DNA of 64,000 nucleotides from Clostridium sp. CMCC3677 (GCF_023845585.1 NZ_JAMQHS010000008.1:124001-188000), one strand, 5' to 3'. Numbered from the stretch's first letter, positions 9,599-18,358 are shown. Notes: a model not told the origin generated them from the sequence alone. Numbers and translations are program-made.

Positions 9599-10201
9599 AT
9601 GGAATGTATATTTAATAATCATGAATTAATTTGTCATGATCTTATCGAAAGCATTGTGTTTGCACTGGATGCAAAAGATAGTTATACTGCGAAGCATTCA
9701 ATGAGAGTTGGTGACATGGCATGTGAAGTTTGTAAATTTCTAAATTTAAGTACTGAAGATAGAGAAATAATACATATTGCTGGGCATGTTCATGATATAG
9801 GTAAAATTGGAATTCCAGATAATATATTAAATAAAAAAAGTAAATTAAGCGAAGAAGAATGGAATGTAATAAAACAACATCCAGCCATCGGTGCAAAAAT
9901 TTTAAGCAGTTCAAAAAAATTAGCAAAGATAAGTGAAATTATATTATATCATCATGAACGTGTTGATGGTAATGGATATCCAAAGGGGTTAAAAGAAAAT
10001 CAGATTCCATTAGGAGCTAGAATTATTTCAATATGCGATTCTATTGATGCTATGTTAAGCAAAAGAGCGTATAGAAATAGTTTGAAATTAAGTGCCTGTA
10101 AATTAGAAATAGAAAAAAATATTGGAATAATGTATGATGAAAAAATTGCAAAATGTGTATTAAACAATTGGGATTCTCTTAATAAAAGTATAAAAAGATA
10201 A
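9599..10201 (+). CDS. HD-GYP domain protein, probable cyclic-di-GMP phosphodiesterase
   Basis: Stand-alone HD-GYP domain of 200 aa. It carries the metal-binding HSMRV, HDIGKIG (~64-70), the HP and HH motifs (QHPAIG; YHHERVDGNGYP, ~120) and the GYP signature. Such enzymes hydrolyse c-di-GMP to GMP or pGpG in the cytosol. There is no sensor or receiver domain, so control would be by expression or partner. It is followed by a diguanylate cyclase gene with its own leader, so the pair could set local c-di-GMP near two chemoreceptors. RBS AGAGGAG. A Fur-like box lies upstream. Confidence 0.9.
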   Translation: MECIFNNHELICHDLIESIVFALDAKDSYTAKHSMRVGDMACEVCKFLNLSTEDREIIHIAGHVHDIGKIGIPDNILNKKSKLSEEEWNVIKQHPAIGAKILSSSKKLAKISEIILYHHERVDGNGYPKGLKENQIPLGARIISICDSIDAMLSKRAYRNSLKLSACKLEIEKNIGIMYDEKIAKCVLNNWDSLNKSIKR

Positions 10202-10352
10202 TTTTGAAATTATTGGGATAAAAATTTTCTACATAAGTAAAAATAAAAAATTACTAATAACTATTTAAGATATTATTATAATTTTTTATTTTAATAAAGT
10301 ATTATGATAAAAATAAATTGTAAACTTAATTAATGCTAGAGGATGATAGAGA

Positions 10353-11441
10353 ATGAAAAGTATTTATTTATTAAAAAATGATATGAATGGAGTGATATAT
10401 TATTTACAAGATTTTATAAATAATCATAAGAAAATATTGATTATTATTTTAATTTTTATGTCTATTTCATTATTAGATGCATTGTATTGTTTTTTAGTTA
10501 ATATTAAAGAACAACGAAAGTTTATGAAAGAATTAGAATTAGAAAGAGAAAAATATTTAATTGTAATAGAGCAGTTAAATGATATTATATTTGATTTTGA
10601 TTTAATTAATGGAAAGGTAATAACTTCACCAAAGTTCAAAGAAAAATTTGGATGGAAATTAACATCAAGAGAACTAGATATAAACAAGTTAAAAGATTCT
10701 AAGATTTATACAGAAGACATATCTATAATAAGAAATATTATACCTAATATTGAAAATATGGAAAAACAATCAATAATAAAGAAGATAAGAATAAGAAAAA
10801 GTGATGGATATTATTTATGGTGTGAATTAATACTAAGTTATATTTATAGAAATAATAAGATTGTTCGCATAATTGGTAGAATTACAGATATTGATGATGA
10901 AGTGAGAGAACGAAATATACTTAAAGTAAAGTCAGAACGTGATCAACTTACTGATTTATATAATAAGTTAACGTTTTTTAATAAAGTAGATGAAAGAATA
11001 AAGAATAATGAAAATAATGAAAGTATATTAGTTTTTATAGATATTGATAATTTTAAATTAGTAAATGATTGTTTAGGTCATATAAGTGGAGATGAAGTTT
11101 TGAGAGATGTTGCAAAAAAAATTAATAGTATCTTTGATAAAGAAATTAATATCAATGCTAGATTTGGAGGAGATGAGTTTTGTGTATTTGAAGAGAATTC
11201 ATCTATTTTAATGATAAAGGAAAAGATAAAGAAGTTATCTATAATATTAGAAGAAACTTATATGGGGAAAAATGGGCAAAAAGTTAATGTTTCAGCAAGT
11301 ATAGGAATTGTATCTTATCCTTATGATGGGACAAATTTAAAAGAATTAATTGAAAAAGCTGATAGAGCATTGTATAAATCAAAAGAAAATGGAAAAAATC
11401 AAGTTACAATTTATAACGATGGTATTAGTATAAGTATATAA
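10353..11441 (+). CDS. Membrane PAS-GGDEF diguanylate cyclase
   Basis: Protein of 362 aa: one membrane helix (~28-48), a short coiled linker, a PAS domain (~65-190, LNDIIFDFDLINGKV...YLWCELILSYIYR) and a C-terminal GGDEF domain (~195-360) with intact active-site RFGGDEF. It should make c-di-GMP from two GTP at the membrane. The RxxD product-inhibition motif expected five residues before GGDEF is absent (KEIN instead), so feedback inhibition may be missing. It follows the HD-GYP gene by ~150 bp. Start ATG after AGAGGATGATAGAG is reasonable; an in-frame ATG lies at codon 11. Confidence 0.92.
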   Translation: MKSIYLLKNDMNGVIYYLQDFINNHKKILIIILIFMSISLLDALYCFLVNIKEQRKFMKELELEREKYLIVIEQLNDIIFDFDLINGKVITSPKFKEKFGWKLTSRELDINKLKDSKIYTEDISIIRNIIPNIENMEKQSIIKKIRIRKSDGYYLWCELILSYIYRNNKIVRIIGRITDIDDEVRERNILKVKSERDQLTDLYNKLTFFNKVDERIKNNENNESILVFIDIDNFKLVNDCLGHISGDEVLRDVAKKINSIFDKEININARFGGDEFCVFEENSSILMIKEKIKKLSIILEETYMGKNGQKVNVSASIGIVSYPYDGTNLKELIEKADRALYKSKENGKNQVTIYNDGISISI

Positions 11442-11502
11442 AAATAAATAAATTATGTTATACTTATAGTATTAAATTTTAATTGTAGGGTGGCGAAATT
11501 TG

Positions 11503-12189
11503 ATGAGTATAAAAAGTATAAAGAAGTATACCAAGTTGATTTTATTATTAGTTTTTATTAGTTCTTTAGGCGGAGTTGGTTGTGGAAACCTTAAAGATAA
11601 TGATACAAAACAGACTTCAGAATCAAATTCTACAGCAGAAGAGGTTCACATTAATTCGCCAGAGGGAATTGAAAATTTACCATTAGCAACTATAAAAGTT
11701 AAAGATTATGGAGTTATTGACGCTGTGTTATATCCAGAAACTGCTCCTAATACAGTAAATAATTTTATAAATTTAGCTAATAAAGGTTTTTACAATAACC
11801 TTAAATTCCATCGAATAATTAAAGACTTTATGATTCAAGGTGGAGATCCTAATGGAGATGGAACTGGGGGTCCGGGTTACTCAATTGAAGGAGAGTTTAG
11901 CTCAAATGGTATTCCAAATGGATTAAAACATACAAAAGGTGTACTATCTATGGCAAGAACCCAAAATCCTAATAGTGCAGGAAGTCAGTTTTTTATAATG
12001 ACTGCAGATGCACCACATCTTGATGGGGAATATGCTGCTTTTGGTGAGGTGATATCAGGTTTGGATGTTCTTGAAAAAATAGGAAATGTTAAGACTAAAT
12101 CAAAAGATATTCCTGAAGATGATGTGATTATTGAATCAATTACTGTTGATACTAAAGGTGTAGAATATAAAGAACCAAATAAAAAGTAG
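11503..12189 (+). CDS. Secreted cyclophilin-type peptidyl-prolyl isomerase lipoprotein
   Basis: Extracytoplasmic PPIase of 228 aa that isomerises Xaa-Pro bonds, probably aiding folding of exported proteins. An N-terminal signal ends in LGGVGCGN, a non-ideal lipobox (Gly at -3), so lipid anchoring is likely but not certain. The cyclophilin core shows FHRIIKDFMIQGGDP, GVLSMAR, NSAGSQFFI and LDGEYAAFGEV. The start is taken as ATG 11503 after AGGGTGG; a TTG at 11500 is possible. A terminator follows. Confidence 0.92.
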   Translation: MSIKSIKKYTKLILLLVFISSLGGVGCGNLKDNDTKQTSESNSTAEEVHINSPEGIENLPLATIKVKDYGVIDAVLYPETAPNTVNNFINLANKGFYNNLKFHRIIKDFMIQGGDPNGDGTGGPGYSIEGEFSSNGIPNGLKHTKGVLSMARTQNPNSAGSQFFIMTADAPHLDGEYAAFGEVISGLDVLEKIGNVKTKSKDIPEDDVIIESITVDTKGVEYKEPNKK

Positions 12190-12202
12190 AACTATCTTTA
12201 TA

Positions 12203-12249
12203 AATATATCATCATTGCTATTTAAGCTTTGATGATATATTTTTTATTC
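12203..12249 (+). terminator. Terminator of the cyclophilin gene
   Basis: AATATATCATC pairs with GATGATATATT and is followed by TTTTTATT. Confidence 0.85.
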
Positions 12250-12345
12250 TTTAGGAATTTATATTATTAAAAAATTTGTGGATAACTTTTAAAATAATGT
12301 GTTTTAAAGGTATTATGAGTACCCCTAAAGAATAAAAAATAATCA

Positions 12346-12452
12346 TATGCCGCACCATTATTCCTGCACTGCGTTTGGAAAGGGCGCATGGCTAAAAAAA
12401 TCGACGGCTCCAAAGTCGCCTTAGCGATTTTGTTCTGTTGTACAAAAGGGGG
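12346..12452 (+). other. GC-rich, foldable leader before the YoaK-like gene
   Basis: About 49% GC over 93 bases (46 of 93 counted) in a region otherwise far more AT-rich. It contains an open frame MAKKIDGSKVALAILFCC... running into the next gene, and an AAAATCG/CGATTTT stem enclosing GGC/GCC, so it may be a structured RNA leader, a leader peptide or an inserted foreign fragment. It matches no riboswitch I recognise. Confidence 0.4.
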
Positions 12453-12462
12453 AAATTTAAAA

Positions 12463-13176
12463 TTGTGTACTAAAGATATGAATATTAATATGTGTAAAAA
12501 CAAAAATGTTAGAACTTCTGAATCAGTACATTTAGGAATGCTTTTAGCCATTGTTGGGGGATTCCTTGATGCTTATACTTTTGTTTGTAGAGGTGGAGTT
12601 TTTGCAAATGCAGAAACAGGTAATATTGTTTTAGTAGGAGTAGAAGTAACAAAAGGAAACTTAAAAGGAGCTATCATGGCATTTTTACCTATTTTAGCAT
12701 TTATAATAGGAGTTATTGTTGCAGAAACAATAAAAGAATTTGAATCCTGTATTAGAGTGGTAGATAGTCATCGTACTATTTTAATAATTGAGATGTTAGT
12801 GCTTTTTAGTGTAGGATTTATACCAACTACAATTCCAGATATATTTGTAACTACAACTATATCATTTGTTTCATCAGTTCAAATATCTTCATTTCGAAAA
12901 TTAGTTGATTCTCCATATAGTACAACTATGTGTACTGGAAATTTGAGAAGTGCTTCGCAAGCTGCATATATGGCTTTTAGAAAAAAGGATAGTACTTATA
13001 CTATAAAATCAATTCGTTATTGTATAATTATAATCTCATTTTTAATAGGGGCATGTTTAGGCGGAGTGTCAACTTTAAAAATTGGAGTTAAATCCGTTTG
13101 GATCTCAGTAGTTGTATTAATATGTGCTATTGTATTATTTAGTATAGATGAAAGAAGAATTAAAGAGCAATCTTAA
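12463..13176 (+). CDS. YoaK/DUF1275 family membrane protein
   Basis: Multi-pass inner membrane protein (about six hydrophobic segments) of the YoaK/DUF1275 family; function unknown. The family hallmark GGFLDAYTF(V)CRGGVFANAETGNIVLVG is near the N-terminus. The start is uncertain. TTG 12463 sits at good distance from AAAAGGGGG; ATG 12478 gives the family's usual length (~232 aa); ATG 12388 would add an unusual GC-rich 25-codon extension without family similarity that I can recognise. No operon partners. Confidence 0.82.
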   Translation: MCTKDMNINMCKNKNVRTSESVHLGMLLAIVGGFLDAYTFVCRGGVFANAETGNIVLVGVEVTKGNLKGAIMAFLPILAFIIGVIVAETIKEFESCIRVVDSHRTILIIEMLVLFSVGFIPTTIPDIFVTTTISFVSSVQISSFRKLVDSPYSTTMCTGNLRSASQAAYMAFRKKDSTYTIKSIRYCIIIISFLIGACLGGVSTLKIGVKSVWISVVVLICAIVLFSIDERRIKEQS

Positions 13177-13180
13177 AAAT

Positions 13181-13233
13181 GTAATTAAATTCAATTAAAT
13201 GCTATTAAAAGTAATTAAATTGAATTTAATTAC
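13181..13233. terminator. 16-bp perfect inverted repeat after the YoaK-like gene
   Basis: GTAATTAAATTCAATT (13181-13196) and its exact complement (13218-13233) with a 21-base loop. It lacks a T tail, so termination is only possible. Confidence 0.45.
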
Positions 13234-13389
13234 AGCTACCAATAAATTGGGAAAAAACTTATTTAAATCGAGAAAAAATAGGATATTCTCATATAATAAC
13301 ATATTACAAAAATTACAACATTTTACTATTTGATTATATAATTGGTACAATCGATTAAGATTATTAGAATTATTTGGAGGGATAGTATA

Positions 13390-13905
13390 ATGTTATATTC
13401 AGATATAAATCTCCAACATGAGGTTTATAGAGAAGATGTTTTTGATATTGCAAAATGGTTGAAGGATGAAGAGGTATCTAAATTTCTAAACGAAAAAGAT
13501 GGAATAACCAATAGCTTAGATAATTTGGCTAAAAACTCAACATTACCTGTAATGACTCAGTATTTTAATAATAATGGTCCATTTTATATGATAGAACATA
13601 AAAATAAATCTATTGGTTATTTAAAAATTGTTACTAAAGGTAATAATAACAGTGCAGAAATAGTTGTTGCTATTGGAGATAAGAAAAAATGGGGTCAGGG
13701 AATAGGCACAATAGCAGTAAAAAAAGCTTTAAGTGAGGCATTCTTAAAATACAGAGTTAAAAAAGTGGTAGCTAAAATTCATAAAGAAAATTATAGATCA
13801 AGCAAAGTATTTAAAAAAGTAGGGTTTATTGAAAATGAATTATTAGAAAAGGAAACAAAATACTTAATAACATTTAATAATTATATTAGTCAATTTAGCA
13901 GTTAA
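13390..13905 (+). CDS. GNAT family N-acetyltransferase
   Basis: Acetyl-CoA-dependent N-acetyltransferase, 171 aa from ATG 13390, chosen because TTGGAGGG lies 9 bases before it (an upstream ATG at 13342 has no RBS). Motif A is partly seen as GDKKKWGQGIGTIAVKKAL and motif B as KENYRSSKVFKKVGFI. The acceptor (amino acid, ribosomal protein, aminoglycoside) cannot be told. Stand-alone gene; a MITE end lies 20 bp after the stop. Confidence 0.85.
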   Translation: MLYSDINLQHEVYREDVFDIAKWLKDEEVSKFLNEKDGITNSLDNLAKNSTLPVMTQYFNNNGPFYMIEHKNKSIGYLKIVTKGNNNSAEIVVAIGDKKKWGQGIGTIAVKKALSEAFLKYRVKKVVAKIHKENYRSSKVFKKVGFIENELLEKETKYLITFNNYISQFSS

Positions 13906-13925
13906 AGTCAGAAAAATTATATTTT

Positions 13926-13973
13926 GTCCATGAGCTTTATACTACAATATCAACACTGTTTTAAAACATAGCC
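13926..13973 (-). repeat. MITE left-end fragment (reverse orientation)
   Basis: On the minus strand this is GGCTATGTTTTAAAACAGTG... through the GCTCATGGAC segment. It matches the first ~48 bases of the copy at 24690 with one mismatch. No matching right end is nearby. Confidence 0.75.
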
Positions 13974-14055
13974 TTAGATATAAGATGAAATAAATATTTT
14001 TTATGTGTTAGGAAATACTATTTAATATTAAATAGATAACTAAGGAGGAGTCAAT

Positions 14056-14922
14056 ATGAATTTCCCTAATTTATTTCCAGCACAACATCAAACTAAGCAT
14101 CCAGGATTTGAATATGAAATGAACCCAATTCCAATATATTATGATCAACAATATAATAAAAAAGGTGACTTATTAAATAATAAAGTTGCAATAATTACAG
14201 GTGGAGATAGTGGAATAGGAAGAGCAGTAGCAGTAGCTTATGCTAAACAGGGCGCAGATATAGTAATTGTTTATTATAATGAAAACAGAGATGCAGAAGA
14301 GACTAAAAAACTTATAGAAAATGTAGGCAGAAAATGCATTATTATAAATGGTGATATTGGAAAAGCAGACTTTTGTAATGATGTAGTTAAAAGAACTATT
14401 GATGAGTATGGAAAATTAGATATATTAGTAAATAATGCAGCAGTTCAATATGAGTGCCAAGATATAAAAAATATATCTGATGAACAATTTGACAGAACTT
14501 TTAAAGTTAATGCATATGGAACATTTTATATGACAAGAGCTGCATTAAAACATTTGAGACAAGGAAGTTGTATAATAAATACAGCTTCAGTTGTGGCTTT
14601 TAAAGGAAATGAAACTTTAATAGATTACTCTATGACAAAGGGTGCTATAACTGCATTTACAAGATCATTAGCACTTTCACTTGCAAAACGTAAAACTGGA
14701 ATAAGAGTAAATGCTGTTGCTCCAGGTCCTATTTGGACCCCACTTATACCCTCTAGTTTTGATGCAAATAAGGTATCGACTTTTGGATCAGACACCCCTA
14801 TGGGAAGAGCGGGTCAACCTGTAGAATGTGCTGGAGCATATATTTTTTTAGCTTGTGAATGTGCATCATATATTACAGGGCAAACAATACACATCAATGG
14901 TGGAGAAATAGTTAATTCATAA
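14056..14922 (+). CDS. Short-chain dehydrogenase/reductase (YhdF/YghA-like)
   Basis: NAD(P)-dependent SDR of 288 aa with the ~40-residue N-terminal extension (FPAQHQTKHPGFEYEMNP) typical of the YhdF/YghA group of stress-linked oxidoreductases. Cofactor motif GGDSGIGRAVA (~56), NNAAVQ, catalytic Ser in INTASV and YSMTK, and a C-terminal GQTIHINGG. Substrate not known; glucose 1-dehydrogenase is a common annotation for the group. RBS AAGGAGGAG. Monocistronic, with two hairpins after it. Confidence 0.9.
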   Translation: MNFPNLFPAQHQTKHPGFEYEMNPIPIYYDQQYNKKGDLLNNKVAIITGGDSGIGRAVAVAYAKQGADIVIVYYNENRDAEETKKLIENVGRKCIIINGDIGKADFCNDVVKRTIDEYGKLDILVNNAAVQYECQDIKNISDEQFDRTFKVNAYGTFYMTRAALKHLRQGSCIINTASVVAFKGNETLIDYSMTKGAITAFTRSLALSLAKRKTGIRVNAVAPGPIWTPLIPSSFDANKVSTFGSDTPMGRAGQPVECAGAYIFLACECASYITGQTIHINGGEIVNS

Positions 14923-14966
14923 TATAAATAATATTGTTTCAAATTCAACTCATTTTGTTGCCACGG

Positions 14967-14995
14967 AAAATCCCAAAGAATTTAGAGGGATTTTT
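14967..14995 (+). terminator. Terminator of the SDR gene
   Basis: AAAATCCC / GGGATTTTT with a 12-base loop. Confidence 0.75.
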
Positions 14996-15035
14996 AAATA
15001 AACATAGAATAGAAGATTAATTAAGTTATAGTATC

Positions 15036-15072
15036 AAAGATGATTTCTAAATTATATAGAAATCATCTTTTT
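15036..15072 (+). terminator. Second terminator-like hairpin after the SDR gene
   Basis: Perfect 14-bp stem AAAGATGATTTCTA / TAGAAATCATCTTT with T tail. The 240 bp from here to the next gene are AT-rich with no other gene seen. Confidence 0.75.
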
Positions 15073-15316
15073 AGTTTTATAAAAAATTAAATTATTTGGT
15101 AAAAAATATCAAAAAACAAAGAAAATATAGAATAAAATTCAAAAATAGTATAATTTAAGTAAATATGGTTGACACAAGGCGAAATGTAGATTATCATATA
15201 ATATATGATGGTAATATTTTACAGAGAAGTATTTATCATAAGTAAATAATATTTAATAATTAAAATTTTTTATATAAATTATTATTATTAAAAAAATGAT
15301 TATAGGAGAAATGAAC

Positions 15317-16303
15317 ATGAATATAAAGATAAGAGCTATAGAAACAGAATATCCAGAAAATATTGTAAAGAATGAATTTTATATAAATCATTTTAAAGAA
15401 CAAGGAAAAGATATAAATAGATTATTAGAAGCTTTCGGAAGAAAAGAAAGAAGAATAGTAGATAATGATACTGATACAACACTTAGCATGGGAATTAAGG
15501 CTTCATTAAAAGCATTAGAAAGTGCAAATCTTACAGGAGAAGATATAGATTTAATTATATTTTCAAGTCAATTTCCAGAATATATATGTCCAACTCAAGC
15601 ATTAATAGTACATAATGCCATAAAAGGAAAAAGTGATACTATAGTGATGGATTTAAATGTAAATTGCCTTGGTATGTTAGTAACACTTGATACAGCATCA
15701 AGACAATTACTTCAAAATAATAAACTTAAAAGAGCATTAATAATAGGTGCAGACTATGCTTCAATTCATATGAAAAGAAATGATGAATTGTGTTATCCAA
15801 TGTTTGCAGATGCAGGATGTGCAATGATTTTAGAAAAAACTGATGAAGATTGTGGATTTATTGATTCTGATTATTTTACTGACAGTAGAAAATATAGTTC
15901 TGTAATGTATCCAGAATGTGGTTCATCTTCATATTATAAGGATACCACATCTTATGATGATATGAAATTTGGATGGACAGAATGTGATGATGATGTAGTT
16001 CATATAGCAATAAATTCTATTAATAAATTATTAAAAGATAATAATTTAGAGGTATCAGATATAAGTGCCTTTTGTCTTTCACAATTTGCACTTCCTATAA
16101 TAAATGGATGCATAGATGGTTTAAGATTAGATCCAGAAAAAGTTATTTTTGTAGGCGATAAGTTTGGATATACAGGGACAAGTTCACCTCTTATGGCGTT
16201 TAATGATGGAATAAAGAGTGGAAAAATTAAAAGAGGCGATTATGTAGTATTCTGGTCTATTGCAGCTACTAGAACAGCTTGTTCTGTTTTGTTTAAGTAT
16301 TAG
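15317..16303 (+). CDS. Beta-ketoacyl-ACP synthase III (FabH)-like protein without the usual His/Asn
   Basis: Thiolase-fold protein of 328 aa. Start ATG 15317 is preferred because AGGAG lies 8 bases before it. The nucleophile Cys is kept (VNCLGM, Cys117), but where FabH has the HQAN motif this protein reads CLSQFALP, and where FabH has GNTSAAS it reads GYTGTSSPL. Two of three catalytic residues thus appear changed. It may be an acyltransferase or a KASIII-like enzyme of a secondary pathway rather than a decarboxylating condensing enzyme. No acyl carrier or other fatty-acid genes are nearby. The stop codon TAG is formed at the edge of a MITE insertion; the undisturbed site would have read TAA, so the protein is unchanged. 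Confidence 0.8.
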   Translation: MNIKIRAIETEYPENIVKNEFYINHFKEQGKDINRLLEAFGRKERRIVDNDTDTTLSMGIKASLKALESANLTGEDIDLIIFSSQFPEYICPTQALIVHNAIKGKSDTIVMDLNVNCLGMLVTLDTASRQLLQNNKLKRALIIGADYASIHMKRNDELCYPMFADAGCAMILEKTDEDCGFIDSDYFTDSRKYSSVMYPECGSSSYYKDTTSYDDMKFGWTECDDDVVHIAINSINKLLKDNNLEVSDISAFCLSQFALPIINGCIDGLRLDPEKVIFVGDKFGYTGTSSPLMAFNDGIKSGKIKRGDYVVFWSIAATRTACSVLFKY

Positions 16304-16415
16304 GGTCTGTTTTAGCAAAGTGTTGATTTTTGACTCTCACTTAACGATTCTCAAAGTCCAATTACAATGCCACTTTGACCTATTGCATATATCAACGCAT
16401 ATTTAAAAGAGATTC
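16303..16415 (+). repeat. Internally deleted MITE copy at the 3' end of the KASIII-like gene
   Basis: Left end GGGTCTGTTTTAGCAAAGTG... and right end ...TATATCAACGCATATTTAAAAG, with a core CAATGCCACTTTGACC shared with the copies at 9231 and 24690. Flanks AAGTATTA (16295-16302) and AGATATTA (16416-16423) agree at 6 of 8 positions, probably an old target duplication. Confidence 0.65.
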
Positions 16416-16517
16416 AGATATTAAAATAATTATCTAAAATTAAGAATATAAATAAGCATAAAATAGATTTTATTAATAATATAGTATATTTATATGAGTA
16501 TATATGGGGGGAGCAAC

Positions 16518-17306
16518 ATGGAGAAAATTAAAAGTTTAATTGAAGACTTTAGTAAAAGACATGAAGTAGAAAGTATTGCACTTGGAGGATCAAGAGCTAC
16601 TAAATTAAATGATAGCAATTCAGATTATGATCTATATGTTTATTTAAATTCGGACTTATCTAAGGAAATTAGAAAAAATATATTAGACAAATATTGCAAG
16701 TATATAGAATTAAATAATACTTATTGGGAAGCAGAAGATGATTGTTATTTAAATGATGGAAAAATTATTGAAATTATTTATCGTAGTATGGATGACTTTG
16801 ATAAAGAATTAAAATCAGTAGTTTTAGATGGTAATGCATATAATGGATATACAACTTGTATGTGGTCAAATGTAAACCAATGTGTAGTTTTATATGATAG
16901 AAATAATAAGCTACAAAAATTAAAAGATAAATATAATATTAAATATCCTAAAGAATTAAGAAAAAATATTATAGAGAAGAATTTAAAACTATTAGATGGA
17001 TATATTCCTTCATTTTCTATGCAAATAGAAAAAGCAATAATTAGAGGAGACATAGTTAGTATTAATCATAGAATTACAGAATTTCTAGCTAGTTATTTTG
17101 ATATAATTTTTGCAGTTAATGAATTACAACATCCAGGAGAAAAAAGATTAATTTCAATATGCTTAAGTTCTTGTAAAGACTTACCTAAAAATTTCGAAGA
17201 AAATTTAGATAAACTTCTATCAGGAAATAGAAATAAAGAAGAGATCATGTCAGTGGTAAACAATATTGTAGATAATATAAAAGAATTAGTTTTAAATGCC
17301 AAATAA
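16518..17306 (+). CDS. Pol-beta-fold nucleotidyltransferase (DUF4037-like)
   Basis: Predicted nucleotidyltransferase of 262 aa. Motif GGSRATKLNDSNSDYDLYVYLN (GS...DxD split over residues ~26-47) gives the metal-binding Asp pair, with a later acidic residue around KIIEIIY. The C-terminal half is helical, as in kanamycin/lincosamide nucleotidyltransferases and DUF4037 proteins. The substrate (antibiotic, tRNA or protein) is not evident. Start 16518 has the RBS GGGGGGAG 4 bases before; an upstream ATG at 16494 has none. It ends at a very strong bidirectional terminator. Confidence 0.82.
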   Translation: MEKIKSLIEDFSKRHEVESIALGGSRATKLNDSNSDYDLYVYLNSDLSKEIRKNILDKYCKYIELNNTYWEAEDDCYLNDGKIIEIIYRSMDDFDKELKSVVLDGNAYNGYTTCMWSNVNQCVVLYDRNNKLQKLKDKYNIKYPKELRKNIIEKNLKLLDGYIPSFSMQIEKAIIRGDIVSINHRITEFLASYFDIIFAVNELQHPGEKRLISICLSSCKDLPKNFEENLDKLLSGNRNKEEIMSVVNNIVDNIKELVLNAK

Positions 17307-17348
17307 AAAAATATATCCTTAGGATAAATTCCTAGGGATATATTTTTT
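17305..17348. terminator. Strong bidirectional terminator
   Basis: About 19-bp stem (AAAAAATATATCC-TTAGG with CCTAGG-GATATATTTTTT, one G-U pair), T runs on both strands. It ends the nucleotidyltransferase gene and reaches the stop of the minus-strand pseudogene. Confidence 0.9.
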
Positions 17349-17499
17349 ATTTATTAGCAGGTTCCAATTTGCAACGAACTGGTGAAACTATTAATTCTTC
17401 TTTTTTTAATTCTTTAAAAGCTTTATCAATATCTTTACGATCTTATCCAGAAAGCTTTTCAACGTCACCAGCACTTAATGGTTTGTTTGCTTCGCTCAT
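17347..17499 (-). pseudogene. Small winged-helix (MarR-like) protein gene with a nonsense codon
   Basis: Minus-strand reading gives MSEANKPLSAGDVEKLSG, a TAA stop, then DRKDIDKAFKELKKEELIVSPVRCKLEPANK. This resembles the common clostridial ~75-residue HTH protein in which a Gly-Leu-Asp-Arg-Lys stretch spans this point, so a single Leu TTA to TAA change explains the stop. The usual N-terminal ~20 residues also look decayed (open frame VKYLIYFFIIT before the Met, but no start or RBS). Confidence 0.7.
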
Positions 17500-17540
17500 A
17501 GTAATGATGAAGAAATAAATTAAATATTTTACAAATTATA

Positions 17541-18083
17541 TTAGTGAATTCCATATTCTCCAGTAGTTGAATCAATAAAAAGAGGTATTTTAGGTTGAAT
17601 AAATGTAAATAGAGTAAATAAAAATATAGTAATAAAGAAAAGACTAGAATATAGATAATTATTACTTAGATCATAATTAGCATAAGCCTTAAATCCAATG
17701 TATTGTCCGATAGATACGCCTAGGACTAATGAGAAGATATCTAAAACTAAAGAGTGAATTCCTAGGGCACCAGTATAAGTATAATAAAAAATAATTATTG
17801 TAATTGAAGAAATTATCATTGAAATTGTGCAAGAACAAAACCATTTTTCCCAATCTAATATTATATCATTGAAAATAATATAGGATATAATATACCAAAT
17901 TATTGTAGGATATACAGCAAGTTTTAAGTGTTCCCAGATGCTTTCATTAACAGGAGTAAATAAACCAACTAATAAAGAATTATTACTTAATTTATATGTG
18001 TAATGAAATAATGTTGCAAGTAGTACTATAAAGGGAATTGACAATAGGAAATATAATTTATAATAAAAATACATCTGAAACAT
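17541..18083 (-). CDS. Membrane protein of the DUF6512 type
   Basis: 180 aa with five or six hydrophobic segments; function unknown. The conserved family stretch HYTYKLSNNSLLVGLFTPVNESIWEHLKL is at ~27-55. RBS TAGGAGGGA on the minus strand precedes ATG 18083. Monocistronic. The 275 bp upstream to RidA are AT-rich with no other feature I can support. Confidence 0.8.
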   Translation of the reverse strand: MFQMYFYYKLYFLLSIPFIVLLATLFHYTYKLSNNSLLVGLFTPVNESIWEHLKLAVYPTIIWYIISYIIFNDIILDWEKWFCSCTISMIISSITIIIFYYTYTGALGIHSLVLDIFSLVLGVSIGQYIGFKAYANYDLSNNYLYSSLFFITIFLFTLFTFIQPKIPLFIDSTTGEYGIH

Positions 18084-18358
18084 TATGAGTCCCTCCTAAG
18101 TATAAATTGTTTTATCATTACTATAATATATAGCAATAATGTACTTAATTATGAGTTGTGTTAAAAATTATTTTAAATGAAGGAATATATTTTGTTATTG
18201 AAACAAGAAAATGAAAATTTTGTGATGAATTTTTAGAAAAATATTGAAAAATGTTAGTAGATTTTAAGTTTGGTATGTATTAAAATATCTATTAAAGCAA
18301 TATGTAATATGTTTTTAAAAATTATAAAAGAATACAATTATTATTGGGGGAATTTAAA

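Noticed and set aside
12346-12452. Known riboswitch before the YoaK-like gene
   Set aside because: The sequence does not fit c-di-GMP, SAM, fluoride, guanidine, THF or Mn riboswitch cores as I know them.
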